Source of the DNA: Alphaproteobacteria bacterium
Lineage (GTDB): Bacteria > Pseudomonadota > Alphaproteobacteria > CACIAM-22H2
Direction of reading: 5' to 3'
Assembly: GCA_017308135.1 (NCBI GenBank)
Contig: JAFKFM010000006.1
Coordinates: 777,118 to 841,117 of the forward strand
DNA: 64,000 nt
Shown here: positions 36,827 through 44,771 of the stretch, in pieces
How the letters are laid out: every line of letters starts with the position of its first letter
Numbering within the stretch: position 1 is the stretch's first letter
Notes under the pieces: model-generated
Database searches by the model: none
What the model was told of the DNA's origin: nothing
Seen by the model: only the letters and a program-made list of their open reading frames with translations
Position numbers and translations under genes: made by a program

Positions 36827-38589
36827 ATGAAGCCGGCTTGGCGCATCAGCAGGAAGATGTCGCGCTGGGCCTTCGCCTTCTCGGTCGGATCGGAGATGTC
36901 GGCGACGACCTCGCCCTCGAAATTCGGGCGCTTCAGCTTGTCGATGATGATGCCGCGTGCCAGATCCGACGCTTTGCCCGGCGGCAGCGACGTGGGCAGG
37001 CAAAGCTTCATCAGCATCATCGTGCGCAAACGCAAGGGTCGCGAGGGATCGTCGATCTTCTCGAGAATGCGCTCGGCCTTGATGTAGTGCAGCAGCAGAT
37101 CGTCGAGCCGCGTGCAGACCCGGTCGGCGAATTCCAGCGGAATGGGTGCGGCGCGGAACTCGTTCCACACTTGGGTGATCGCGGCCATGCGTTCGTTCGG
37201 GGGAACGCGCGCCTTGGCGATATCGGCGATCGATTCGACTTTCACGAACATGTCGTCGATCAAGCCGAAGGATTCGTTCGGGTATTGCTTGCCCGTCGCG
37301 GTCTGCGTCAGCGCGATGCAGAACCGCGCCTTGCGCGACGGGTTCAGCATCACCATCGCGATCCAGCCGGCCGCCGCGCGGAAACCGGCGCTGCCGCCGC
37401 GATTCATGATCCGCGATTTGCGCTGGACGAGCGCTTCGATCATGTCGGTGCCGCCGACGATCTTGCCGTTGTCGGGCACCAGCCGGTCGAGCAATTGGCG
37501 GAAACAGGGCACTTCCTGTTCCGGGTCGCTGCGCATCAGCGGGTTCGTGCCCTGCAATTGCAGGCGCACACGCTCCATCAACACGCGGCCGGTATTGGGC
37601 AATTTGCCGTTGACGATCAGGCGGCCGATCTTGACGGCGCGATCCTCCTCGGCGGCGTCGGCTTCGGCGGCGGCGGCCGCTTTGGGGCCATCCACACTGG
37701 GGGCTGCCGCACCCGGCGGGGGCGCGTCCCATTTGCCTTCGGCGAGATCGAGCAGGCGCGACAAGGCGGCGAACAGATTGGGCTGATCGCCGAGCAATTC
37801 CTGCACGACTTCGGCGGCCCCCAGCACGTCGCAGACGAAATCGTCGAGCAACTGGGCGGCCTCGTCGTCCTGGCTGTCGTCGGCCCACATCAGCGCGCGG
37901 TCGAGCTTGCCGATGAAGCTGCGGATGTCGATCAGATCGCGGCTGACGGCGGCGCGGAACAGGAACTCGGCGTTGCCCTTATCCTCGCCCGCTTTGGGCG
38001 CGATCTTCTTCATCACCTCGTCGACGCCCAGCAGCTTGATCGAGGGCAGCGGCGAGGAATCGATATCGCGCACGCGATCCGACATTTCCTTGAGGAATTT
38101 ATAGAGCGTGTCGCGCCGCTGGGTCGCGTTCATGCCGCCCGCTTGGGCCTGCAACGTCGCCAGCATGCCGATGGCGCTGGTCATCAGCGAATCGGAATCC
38201 TGCAGGCGCTTGAACTCGCGATAATTGTGCATCACCTCCATCGGGGTGATGTTCTGCTTGTCGAAGTACTGCCGGAACAGGCGGTTCAGCACCATGCGCG
38301 AGGCCATGCCGTAGCAATCTTCGACTTCCTCGCACATCGGCGCCGCATCGACCGGTACGATCTGGACCTTCTCCTCGCGCTTTTCCTTGGTCTTGGAAAA
38401 GACGACGGATTCGGAGGTGTTGCCCGACGAGCCTTTGCGTTCCCGGACGACTTTGACGCCGAAAACGTCTTTTTTCTCCAGCATCTTCCGCGCGAAAGCC
38501 TCGGCCTCCGATTGGGAGCCGATGCTGGTCTCGATCATCCAGCGATTGTCGCGCAGGCAGTGGATTTCGAAGTTTTCGGATTTGAACAT
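36823..38589 (-). CDS. Uncharacterised 588-residue cytosolic protein
   Basis: I do not recognise this protein. It has no signal peptide or transmembrane segment. The first ~55 residues (WMIETSIGSQSEAEAFARKMLEK) read like a small alpha/beta module. A long, mainly helical region (about 90-290) follows, then an acidic and alanine-rich linker (about 300-330) and a second helical region (about 340-588) ending FLLMRQAGFM. Arginine, leucine and methionine are frequent and no catalytic motif is evident. Amino-acid composition and third-position GC fit the neighbours, so it is not foreign. It is translationally coupled to mmcB (GTGA) and divergent from gloB. A role tied to DNA repair is only a neighbourhood guess. 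Confidence 0.85.
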   Translation of the reverse strand: MFKSENFEIHCLRDNRWMIETSIGSQSEAEAFARKMLEKKDVFGVKVVRERKGSSGNTSESVVFSKTKEKREEKVQIVPVDAAPMCEEVEDCYGMASRMVLNRLFRQYFDKQNITPMEVMHNYREFKRLQDSDSLMTSAIGMLATLQAQAGGMNATQRRDTLYKFLKEMSDRVRDIDSSPLPSIKLLGVDEVMKKIAPKAGEDKGNAEFLFRAAVSRDLIDIRSFIGKLDRALMWADDSQDDEAAQLLDDFVCDVLGAAEVVQELLGDQPNLFAALSRLLDLAEGKWDAPPPGAAAPSVDGPKAAAAAEADAAEEDRAVKIGRLIVNGKLPNTGRVLMERVRLQLQGTNPLMRSDPEQEVPCFRQLLDRLVPDNGKIVGGTDMIEALVQRKSRIMNRGGSAGFRAAAGWIAMVMLNPSRKARFCIALTQTATGKQYPNESFGLIDDMFVKVESIADIAKARVPPNERMAAITQVWNEFRAAPIPLEFADRVCTRLDDLLLHYIKAERILEKIDDPSRPLRLRTMMLMKLCLPTSLPPGKASDLARGIIIDKLKRPNFEGEVVADISDPTEKAKAQRDIFLLMRQAGFM

Positions 38590-38690
38590 CGTTACGCGGT
38601 CCCGGTACGCCGAAAGGGATATTACCGGCCCGGCTTCCGGCAGTAAAATGTTGGGGTTGAAAATTCGTCGAACGGGAAAATTTGCCGAGA

Positions 38691-39449
38691 ATGCTCGAAA
38701 TCACGCGTATCCCGGTCCTGAAGGACAACTATGTCTGGCTGCTGCGCAGCGGCCAAACGGTCGCCGTGGTCGATCCGGCGGTCGAAGGACCGGTTGTGGC
38801 CGAACTGGACCGCGCCGGGTGGCGGCTCACCCATATCCTGAACACGCATCACCACAACGATCATGTCGGCGCGAACCTGGCGTTGAAGGCGCGTTATGGC
38901 TGCCGGATCGTCGGGCCGCTGGCCGATCGCGACCGGATTCCGGGCATCGATCTGGCGCTGGCGGAGGGCGACACGATCACCTTGGGCGACGCGACCGCGC
39001 GGGTCTTCGACGTGCCGGGACATACCAGGGGCCATATCGCCTTCTGGTTCGCGGACGGCAAGGCGCTGTTCTGCGGCGATACGCTGTTCGCGTTGGGCTG
39101 CGGCCGGTTGTTCGAAGGCACGCCGGACCAGATGTGGGCCTCGCTGCTGAAATTCCGCGCACTGCCGGACGATACGCGCGTCTATTGCGCACATGAATAC
39201 ACCCAATCCAATGCGCGCTTCGCCGTGACCGCCGATCCCGCCAACGCGGCGCTGGCCGCAAGGGCGGGGGAAATCGACGCCGCCCGCGCCAAGGGTGAGG
39301 CGACCGTGCCCTCGCTATTGGGGGTGGAGAAGGCGACGAATCCCTTCCTGCGCGCCGACGATCCGGCCCTGGCCGCGGCCTATGGCCTGCAAGGCCGCGA
39401 TGCGACGGCGGTTTTCGCGGCGATTCGTTCGGCCAAGGATCGCTTCTAA
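38691..39449 (+). CDS. gloB: Hydroxyacylglutathione hydrolase (glyoxalase II)
   Basis: A 252-residue metallo-beta-lactamase-fold enzyme. The metal site is complete: THHHNDH (His53, His55, Asp57, His58), the later histidine in PGHTRGH, GDTLFALGCGRLFEGT, and CAHEYT. It hydrolyses S-lactoylglutathione to lactate and glutathione at the end of methylglyoxal detoxification. ATG 38691 lies 10 bases after a GGGAAAA ribosome site; a TTG 9 bases upstream is in frame but badly placed. C-terminal substrate-binding residues (NPFLR) are present. Confidence 0.96.
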   Translation: MLEITRIPVLKDNYVWLLRSGQTVAVVDPAVEGPVVAELDRAGWRLTHILNTHHHNDHVGANLALKARYGCRIVGPLADRDRIPGIDLALAEGDTITLGDATARVFDVPGHTRGHIAFWFADGKALFCGDTLFALGCGRLFEGTPDQMWASLLKFRALPDDTRVYCAHEYTQSNARFAVTADPANAALAARAGEIDAARAKGEATVPSLLGVEKATNPFLRADDPALAAAYGLQGRDATAVFAAIRSAKDRF

Positions 39450-39513
39450 ACCGCAGATGGCGTATTATCCTCGGCTGGTATTCCAGCGTTCCTATTAGGG
39501 TTCGTATTTCGGC

Positions 39514-39885
39514 GTGAGCAGCGAGTATCGCATCGTCTTCTTCGAAGACCGGGAAATCGTCGTCGCGCTGATCGAGCACGCGCGCACCCAAGGCATGAAA
39601 TTGCCGCCCGGCCGCGTGGTCAAAATGGCCGTGGATCGCGCGTCTTTCGCGGTGAAGCTCGTCTACGCCAAAAAGGGCGAGCCGCCCAAGCATGTCGAGT
39701 TCGACGCCTCGGCGCTGTCGCAAGCGATGATCCGCCACTGCAAGGGCACGGGCATTCCGCTGCCGATGCGCGCGCGCAAGGAATTGCGCTTCGTCGACGG
39801 GCGCATCGCCTTCGTCGTGCAGCTGGAACGCCCGGCGACCGACGCGCTGATCCCGCTCGAATACGTCAACAAAGCCTCGGCTTAA
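39514..39885 (+). CDS. Uncharacterised 123-residue protein
   Basis: A small protein I cannot assign. It has no signal peptide, membrane segment or cysteine pair. The first half has an alpha/beta look (YRIVFFEDREIVVALIEHA). The second half contains a basic stretch (PMRARKELRF) and ends in LIPLEYVNKASA. The start is GTG 39514. Codon use matches the neighbours, so it is probably real, and it lies 64 bp after gloB on the same strand. Its end overlaps the convergent VOC gene by 4 bp. Confidence 0.7.
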   Translation: MSSEYRIVFFEDREIVVALIEHARTQGMKLPPGRVVKMAVDRASFAVKLVYAKKGEPPKHVEFDASALSQAMIRHCKGTGIPLPMRARKELRFVDGRIAFVVQLERPATDALIPLEYVNKASA

Positions 39886-40751
39886 GCCGCTTCAAATACG
39901 ATGACGCCGCCCAAGGCGGACGCGGGCACGACGACGCGCCCGCGCGCGGTCTGGCGCCCCGCCGGTGCTTTCGTCAAATCGCGGCAGGCCAGCGTATAGC
40001 CGGCGATCCACGGCAAGGCGGGCGGATCGATGCCGAACGCGGCCTTTGCGGCGGTGGCGTCGCGGAACACCAGATCGCCGCGCGCGCTGGCGATGCCGGG
40101 GGCACCGTCGATCGCCGTCGCGGGCAACCCGGTATAGCGCGCGAAACGCGCGGCTGCTTCGGTGGGGTCCGCGACGCAAAGATGAACGTGGGTCAGCGCA
40201 TAAGCCGTGTTGGGATGTGCGATCCAGCGCGCCTGCCATAAATGCTCGGGCGTTTTGTGCTCGACGAATTGCACCCGGCCTTCCGGCATCGCGCCGGCGA
40301 CGGTCCGCACCACGGAGAACCTTGCGGTACGCGGGCCGGAGGGCGTTTCGATTTCCCGCTGCAAGGCGACGGGATCCAGCGGCGCGAAGCCTTCGCGCGC
40401 CAGCCTGGCGTGCTGGGCGTCGGGCTCGACCGTGCCGAAGGCGATCAGATGCACGCCCGTATAACGCGCGATACCGGCGCGCAGCGTCGCGGCGTTTGGC
40501 GTATCGCCGATGGGGGCGAGGAATTCGAGATAGCCGCGTTCCAGCATCGCGCAATGATTGCCGGTTCCCGCCGAGATGGGCGGCGCTTCCGGATTCGCGC
40601 GGGTGAATTGCTCGGAAAACGGCGTGGGTGCGAAGCCGAGCCGCACGAGTTCGTCGAAGGCCGCCGCGCGATCGGGCACCCAATGCGCGATGTGATCGAC
40701 CGCAAGCGTGCCCGAAGCGGGGCGTTGAAAACCGCCGAAATCCATATTCAA
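39882..40751 (-). CDS. VOC family protein (glyoxalase-like fold)
   Basis: A 289-residue protein with two vicinal-oxygen-chelate modules. The N-terminal module begins VDHIAHWVPDRAAAFDELVRLGF with the metal-ligand-type His, and the C-terminal module includes LTHVHLCVADPTEAAARFARYTGLPA. The overall layout resembles the Glyoxalase_3 type. Substrate unknown; such proteins include dioxygenases, lyases and resistance proteins. It is the last gene of a five-gene minus-strand run and overlaps the MBL gene by 4 bp (ATGA). Confidence 0.85.
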   Translation of the reverse strand: MNMDFGGFQRPASGTLAVDHIAHWVPDRAAAFDELVRLGFAPTPFSEQFTRANPEAPPISAGTGNHCAMLERGYLEFLAPIGDTPNAATLRAGIARYTGVHLIAFGTVEPDAQHARLAREGFAPLDPVALQREIETPSGPRTARFSVVRTVAGAMPEGRVQFVEHKTPEHLWQARWIAHPNTAYALTHVHLCVADPTEAAARFARYTGLPATAIDGAPGIASARGDLVFRDATAAKAAFGIDPPALPWIAGYTLACRDLTKAPAGRQTARGRVVVPASALGGVIVFEAA

Positions 40752-41617
40752 AACCCGATCAAGCCGCCGCGATGGGCGAGGCGCCGCGTGGCAATATCGT
40801 AGCGCATCAGATCTTCGCCGATGACCGCCGGGCCCTTATAGGTTTGGCGCACCGCATCCAATGCGGCATTGCGATCGAAGCGCACCGGCACGAAATGATT
40901 GAGCAGCAGGCACGCGACATCGGCTTCCTTCGCCACGCGGCCGACGTCTTCGGGCGGTGTGTGATAGGACCGCACCGCATCGATCGTCGCGGCGGCGCGC
41001 ACGCCGGGCACCGGCTTCATCTCCGCATGCAGGAAGCATTCGTGGACAAGCACATCCGCCCCCTTGGCGGCGGCGATCAGATCCGGACAATAGGCGGTGT
41101 CGCCGCTGAACGCGGCTTTCTGCCCGTCGGCCTCGATCACGAAGCCGAACGCGTGTTTGACGGGTTGATGCGCCACGGGCACGACGCGCACTTGCGCGTC
41201 CCCAATGGCGATGACGTCGCCCGCGACCATCTCGGTCGTTTCGATCTTGAAGGCTTCGGTCGAAGCGCGTTTCTCGTGCGCGATGCGTTGCGCGCGCTCC
41301 GCCGCCCATAGCGCCATCGTGCCGTCGACGAAATCGCGCGTCCCCGGCGGGCCGAAGACGCGTTGCGGCCTATCGCGGCCTTGATGCCAGCTGGAAATCA
41401 CCAGCTGATAGAAATCGACCAGATGGTCGCTGTGGAGATGCGTGAGGAACAACGCGTCGATCGCCGCACCCGATGTGCCCGCTTCGACCAGACGCTGCGT
41501 GACCCCGGAACCGCAATCGATCAGGATGCGCGCATTCCCGCCGATGGCGAGCGTCGCGGGGCCCCGGCGATCGGGATCGCATTGCGGGCAGCCGGTTCCC
41601 AGAAGAACGATTTCCAA
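40748..41617 (-). CDS. MBL-fold metallohydrolase (RNase Z-like)
   Basis: A 289-residue hydrolase. The metal site HLHSDH (His60, His62, Asp64, His65) follows LFLTH, with later FSGDTAYCPDL, HECFL and a C-terminal LNHFVP. The pattern is that of the RNase Z/arylsulfatase-like MBL branch rather than glyoxalase II. The start is taken as TTG 41617, preceded by a strong GGGGAAG ribosome site five bases upstream and lying two bases after the Hpt stop; the frame is open further upstream inside the Hpt gene but without homology. Substrate unknown. Confidence 0.87.
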   Translation of the reverse strand: MEIVLLGTGCPQCDPDRRGPATLAIGGNARILIDCGSGVTQRLVEAGTSGAAIDALFLTHLHSDHLVDFYQLVISSWHQGRDRPQRVFGPPGTRDFVDGTMALWAAERAQRIAHEKRASTEAFKIETTEMVAGDVIAIGDAQVRVVPVAHQPVKHAFGFVIEADGQKAAFSGDTAYCPDLIAAAKGADVLVHECFLHAEMKPVPGVRAAATIDAVRSYHTPPEDVGRVAKEADVACLLLNHFVPVRFDRNAALDAVRQTYKGPAVIGEDLMRYDIATRRLAHRGGLIGF

Positions 41618-41619
41618 GG

Positions 41620-41886
41620 TTACTTCCCCAATTCGCGCAACGCCGCGATATCGGCGGCGACCGCGTCGAGCCGATTTTCCGCGAAAGCGCATTCCAGCCG
41701 ATAGGCGATCGCACTCGCTTCGGCCATGCCGAACGTGCCGCCAGCACCCTTCAAACGATGCGACGCGGTTTCGGCGGCCTTGTTGTCGCCGGCTTTCCAC
41801 GCGGCCTCGATCTCGTCGATGCGCGCGGGGTAACGCTGGCGGAAGCGCGCGATCGCCGCGGCGACGGGATCCTCGGCGTCAGACAT
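41620..41886 (-). CDS. Hpt phosphotransfer domain protein
   Basis: An 88-residue stand-alone histidine phosphotransfer protein. The phosphorylated residue is His43 in the helix ASHRLKGAGGTFGM, which is the canonical Hpt motif. It would carry phosphate between a receiver domain and another response regulator. It overlaps the receiver gene by 8 bp and is part of the kinase-receiver-Hpt run. No DNA-binding or other domain is attached. Confidence 0.93.
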   Translation of the reverse strand: MSDAEDPVAAAIARFRQRYPARIDEIEAAWKAGDNKAAETASHRLKGAGGTFGMAEASAIAYRLECAFAENRLDAVAADIAALRELGK

Positions 41887-42271
41887 CCAGCTTGGCCCAG
41901 ATCGCGCGCAAACGGTCGGCCAGCGCCAGCGGATCGAAGGGTTTGGCGACCACGTCGGCCGCCCCCAGCGCGTGCCAGCGCACGATCTCCTCGGGCTGGA
42001 CCTTCGCGGTCATGAACACGATGGGCAATTTCGCGGTCGTGGGGCGTGCGCGCAAACTCGCGAACAGCGTGGGGCCGTCCATCGCGGGCATCATCACGTC
42101 GATGACCGCGAGCTGCGGCGCGAAGGCGTCGACCCTGCGCAAGGCTTCGCCGCCCGACGCGCAGGCCATCACCTCGAACCCGCCGACCGTGCCCAGCGCC
42201 ATCTCCGCGATCTCGCGGATATCCGGGTCATCCTCGACCAGCATCACTTTCCGCAAGGGCGCTTTGCTCAT
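41879..42271 (-). CDS. Single-domain response regulator (CheY-like receiver)
   Basis: A 130-residue receiver with the acidic pocket at EDD (13-15), the phosphoacceptor Asp58 in LAVIDVMMPAMDG, the conserved Thr in FMTAK and the Lys-Pro in VAKPFDP. No output domain follows, so it acts as a phosphorelay intermediate or by protein contact. Its start overlaps the end of the kinase gene by 4 bp and its end overlaps the Hpt gene. Confidence 0.94.
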   Translation of the reverse strand: MSKAPLRKVMLVEDDPDIREIAEMALGTVGGFEVMACASGGEALRRVDAFAPQLAVIDVMMPAMDGPTLFASLRARPTTAKLPIVFMTAKVQPEEIVRWHALGAADVVAKPFDPLALADRLRAIWAKLDV

Positions 42272-43980
42272 GCCGATCTCTCCGCTTCGGCGGTCGACAA
42301 CTCGATCGTGAAGGTCGTGCCCGTCCCCATTTCGGTTTCGAACGAAATGCGCCCGCCCAGTTTATCGACGATCGCCTTGGCGATCGACAAGCCCAGCCCC
42401 GTGCCGCCGCGCGCACGCGTGTCGCCGCTATCGGCTTGGGCGAAACGCTGGAAGACTTGGCCCCGGAAGGCGGGCGGAATGCCGGGCCCGCGATCGGATA
42501 CGGCGATGCGCCAATGGTCGCCGCCGCGCCGCGCGGCGAGTTCCACGCGCTCGCCCGCCGGCGAGAACTTCACCGCGTTGGACAGAAGATTGTGCAGCAC
42601 CTGGATCAGGCGATGCTCGTCGCCCCACACAAGCGCTTCGCCCGGCACGTGGCCGGTGCGCGCCACATGCACGCCGCGCTTCAACGCCATCGGGCCGATT
42701 TCGCGCGCCGCGCGGTCGAGCAGCGCGTCGAGCGGGACGGGGACGAGTTTGAGATCGTCGATCGGCGCTTCCAGACGCTGGACCTGGAGAAGATCGTCGA
42801 CGAGGCGGGCGAGTCGCTCGGCGTTGCGGTTGGCGATATCGACCAATTGGCGCGCCTTGGGCGCCATGTCGCCGGCCGTTCCGGCCCCCACCAGCGCCAG
42901 CGCGCCGGAAATGGAGGTGAGCGGCGTGCGCAATTCGTGGCTGACGGTCGAAACGAAATCGGCTTTCGCGCGGTCGGCGGATTTCTCGGCCGTCACGTCC
43001 GACAGCACCAGCAGGCGGCCGCCTTCCGGCGTGTTCGCCTCGCGAATCAGAATCGTGCGCCCGTCGGTCAGCGCCAATTCGCGGCGTTGCGTCGCCATGC
43101 GGCGCTCTTCGCGGCGGCGTTTTATATGCGCGTCGATCCCGGCCGGATCGTTCAGAATGCCGGCCGCGTGCGCGCGGCGCAGCACCTCGTCGAACCGCGT
43201 GCCGGGCACGAAGACGTCGGCGATTTGCGGGAACATCGCGCCGACGCGCGGGTTGGACATCGCCAGCACGCCGTTCTCGTCGTAATAGATCAAGCCGTCG
43301 CTCATGGTGTCGAGCGCCAGGCGCCAGCGCTGCGCGTCCGCCGCGCGTTTCTCCGCGTCGCGCGCGTTCATCCGCAACGCGAGAACGAGAAGACAGGCGA
43401 GTACCGCCCCCGAAATCGCCAGCCAGATCAGTTTCCGATCGATATGGATTTCGTGCTCGTTTTGACGGCCGATCGCGGCGGCGCGCTCGTCCGCGATCAG
43501 CTGCCGCACGGCGTCGACGACCCGACTACCGTTGACGCGGTAATCGGGCTGCGCGATCCGATCCAGCGCTTCTTGGGTACGGCCGAGGCGGTCGAGTTCG
43601 CGGAACTCGCGCCAGACTTCGATCCCGCGCACGATCATCTGCGCCAGCGGTTCCACCGGCGGATCGCCGGGGCGGGTCAAGTCGCGCAGGTTCTGCATCG
43701 CCACTTGCAGCCGCGCGACGGCGTCGTCGAAGCGGTCCCAAGCGCGCGGCCCCGGATCGCTCAACCCGTCGCGCATGGTCAGCGCCGCGGCCTGGATACG
43801 GCCTTGCAGATCCTCGACCGCCGCCAGCCGCACGAACCCGGCCCGTGCGGCCTCCGCCGCCGCGCGCGTTTCGCGATGGATCTCGACCCCGATCCACAAA
43901 GCCGCCAGGCCGGGCAGGGCCAGAGCCGCCAGGGTCAGGGCGGCGCTGCGATCGCCGAGCCATTTGCGCGGATTGAACAT
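42268..43980 (-). CDS. Membrane sensor histidine kinase with PAS domain
   Basis: A 570-residue kinase. A transmembrane segment (about 13-32) is followed by a mostly helical periplasmic sensor (about 35-180, CHASE3 or four-helix type) and a second membrane segment (about 186-204). A PAS domain follows (about 212-325, starting LALDTMSDGLIYYDENG). The HisKA helix has His348 in TVSHELRTPL, and the ATPase domain has NLLSNAVKFSPAGE, DRGPGIP and GTGLGLSIAK. All catalytic motifs are intact. ATG 43980 is chosen because upstream codons lack family similarity. It heads the operon and is divergent from the OmpR-type regulator. Confidence 0.93.
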   Translation of the reverse strand: MFNPRKWLGDRSAALTLAALALPGLAALWIGVEIHRETRAAAEAARAGFVRLAAVEDLQGRIQAAALTMRDGLSDPGPRAWDRFDDAVARLQVAMQNLRDLTRPGDPPVEPLAQMIVRGIEVWREFRELDRLGRTQEALDRIAQPDYRVNGSRVVDAVRQLIADERAAAIGRQNEHEIHIDRKLIWLAISGAVLACLLVLALRMNARDAEKRAADAQRWRLALDTMSDGLIYYDENGVLAMSNPRVGAMFPQIADVFVPGTRFDEVLRRAHAAGILNDPAGIDAHIKRRREERRMATQRRELALTDGRTILIREANTPEGGRLLVLSDVTAEKSADRAKADFVSTVSHELRTPLTSISGALALVGAGTAGDMAPKARQLVDIANRNAERLARLVDDLLQVQRLEAPIDDLKLVPVPLDALLDRAAREIGPMALKRGVHVARTGHVPGEALVWGDEHRLIQVLHNLLSNAVKFSPAGERVELAARRGGDHWRIAVSDRGPGIPPAFRGQVFQRFAQADSGDTRARGGTGLGLSIAKAIVDKLGGRISFETEMGTGTTFTIELSTAEAERSA

Positions 43981-44061
43981 TCCGGAGGCAAGCCTAGAGC
44001 GTTTCCGGTCCGGTTGGAACCGCCGGGCGGGGCGGATCGGACCCAAAGCCCAGTAAACATT

Positions 44062-44074
44062 GCACGAATCGTGC
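44062..44074. promoter_or_regulatory. 13-bp palindrome in kinase/regulator divergent promoter
   Basis: GCACGA-A-TCGTGC is a perfect palindrome 16 bp before the start of the OmpR-type regulator gene. It abuts a -10-like TATAGAAT (44075-44082). If that is the promoter, the message would be nearly leaderless and the palindrome would overlap the core promoter as an operator. Confidence 0.4.
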
Positions 44075-44090
44075 TATAGAATCGTCCGTC

Positions 44091-44771
44091 ATGCGCATCC
44101 TGATTGTCGATGACGACGAAGATGTGGCCGATCTGGCCCGTGCCCAACTCCGCCGGGCGGGTTACGCCGCCGATACGGCGGGCGATGTGGAAGCCGCGCG
44201 CGCGGCGCTGGCGGGCGTCGCTTATGACGCGCTCGTGCTCGATCTGGGCCTGCCCGACGGCGACGGTTTGAATTTCCTCGCCGAGCTGCGGCGCGCCAAG
44301 CGTCAATTTCCGGTCTTGATCCTGTCGGCGCGCGGCCGCGCCGATCAGCGCGTCGCCGGATTGAAGGCGGGCGCGGACGACTACCTCGCCAAGCCGTTCG
44401 ACATGGAGGAACTGGTCGCGCGCATTCAAGCGCTGCTTCGCCGGCCCGCCGCCTTGGCGGGCGCCACGCTGGGCCTCGGCAATCTGGCGGTCGATGTCGA
44501 AGGCCAGGTTGCCAAGGTCGACGGCAAGGATCTCAAACTCACGCGGCGCGAATTGGGCGTGCTCGGCGCATTGGCGCGCCGCCCCGGCCAGATCGTCAGC
44601 CGCGCCCAGCTCGAAGACGCGCTGTACGGCTTCGGCGATGAAATCGCGTCCAACGCGATCGAGGTCTATGTCTCGGCCTTGCGCAAACGCCTGACCGAAG
44701 CCGGTGCGGATTGCGGCATCGAAACGCAGCGCGGTCTTGGCTACAAGCTGGCGCTCAAACCTCAGCGATAG
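44091..44771 (+). CDS. OmpR/PhoB-family response regulator
   Basis: A 226-residue DNA-binding regulator. The receiver domain has the acidic pocket in IVDDDED, the phosphoacceptor Asp51 in LVLDLGLPDGDG, and LAKPFDMEEL. The winged-helix domain (about 125-220) includes LTRREL, the recognition region around IEVYVSALRKRL and the closing RGLGYKL. It is divergent from the histidine-kinase operon, so it is the likely DNA-binding output of that system, directly or through the receiver and Hpt. It overlaps the end of dctM by 10 bp. Confidence 0.94.
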   Translation: MRILIVDDDEDVADLARAQLRRAGYAADTAGDVEAARAALAGVAYDALVLDLGLPDGDGLNFLAELRRAKRQFPVLILSARGRADQRVAGLKAGADDYLAKPFDMEELVARIQALLRRPAALAGATLGLGNLAVDVEGQVAKVDGKDLKLTRRELGVLGALARRPGQIVSRAQLEDALYGFGDEIASNAIEVYVSALRKRLTEAGADCGIETQRGLGYKLALKPQR

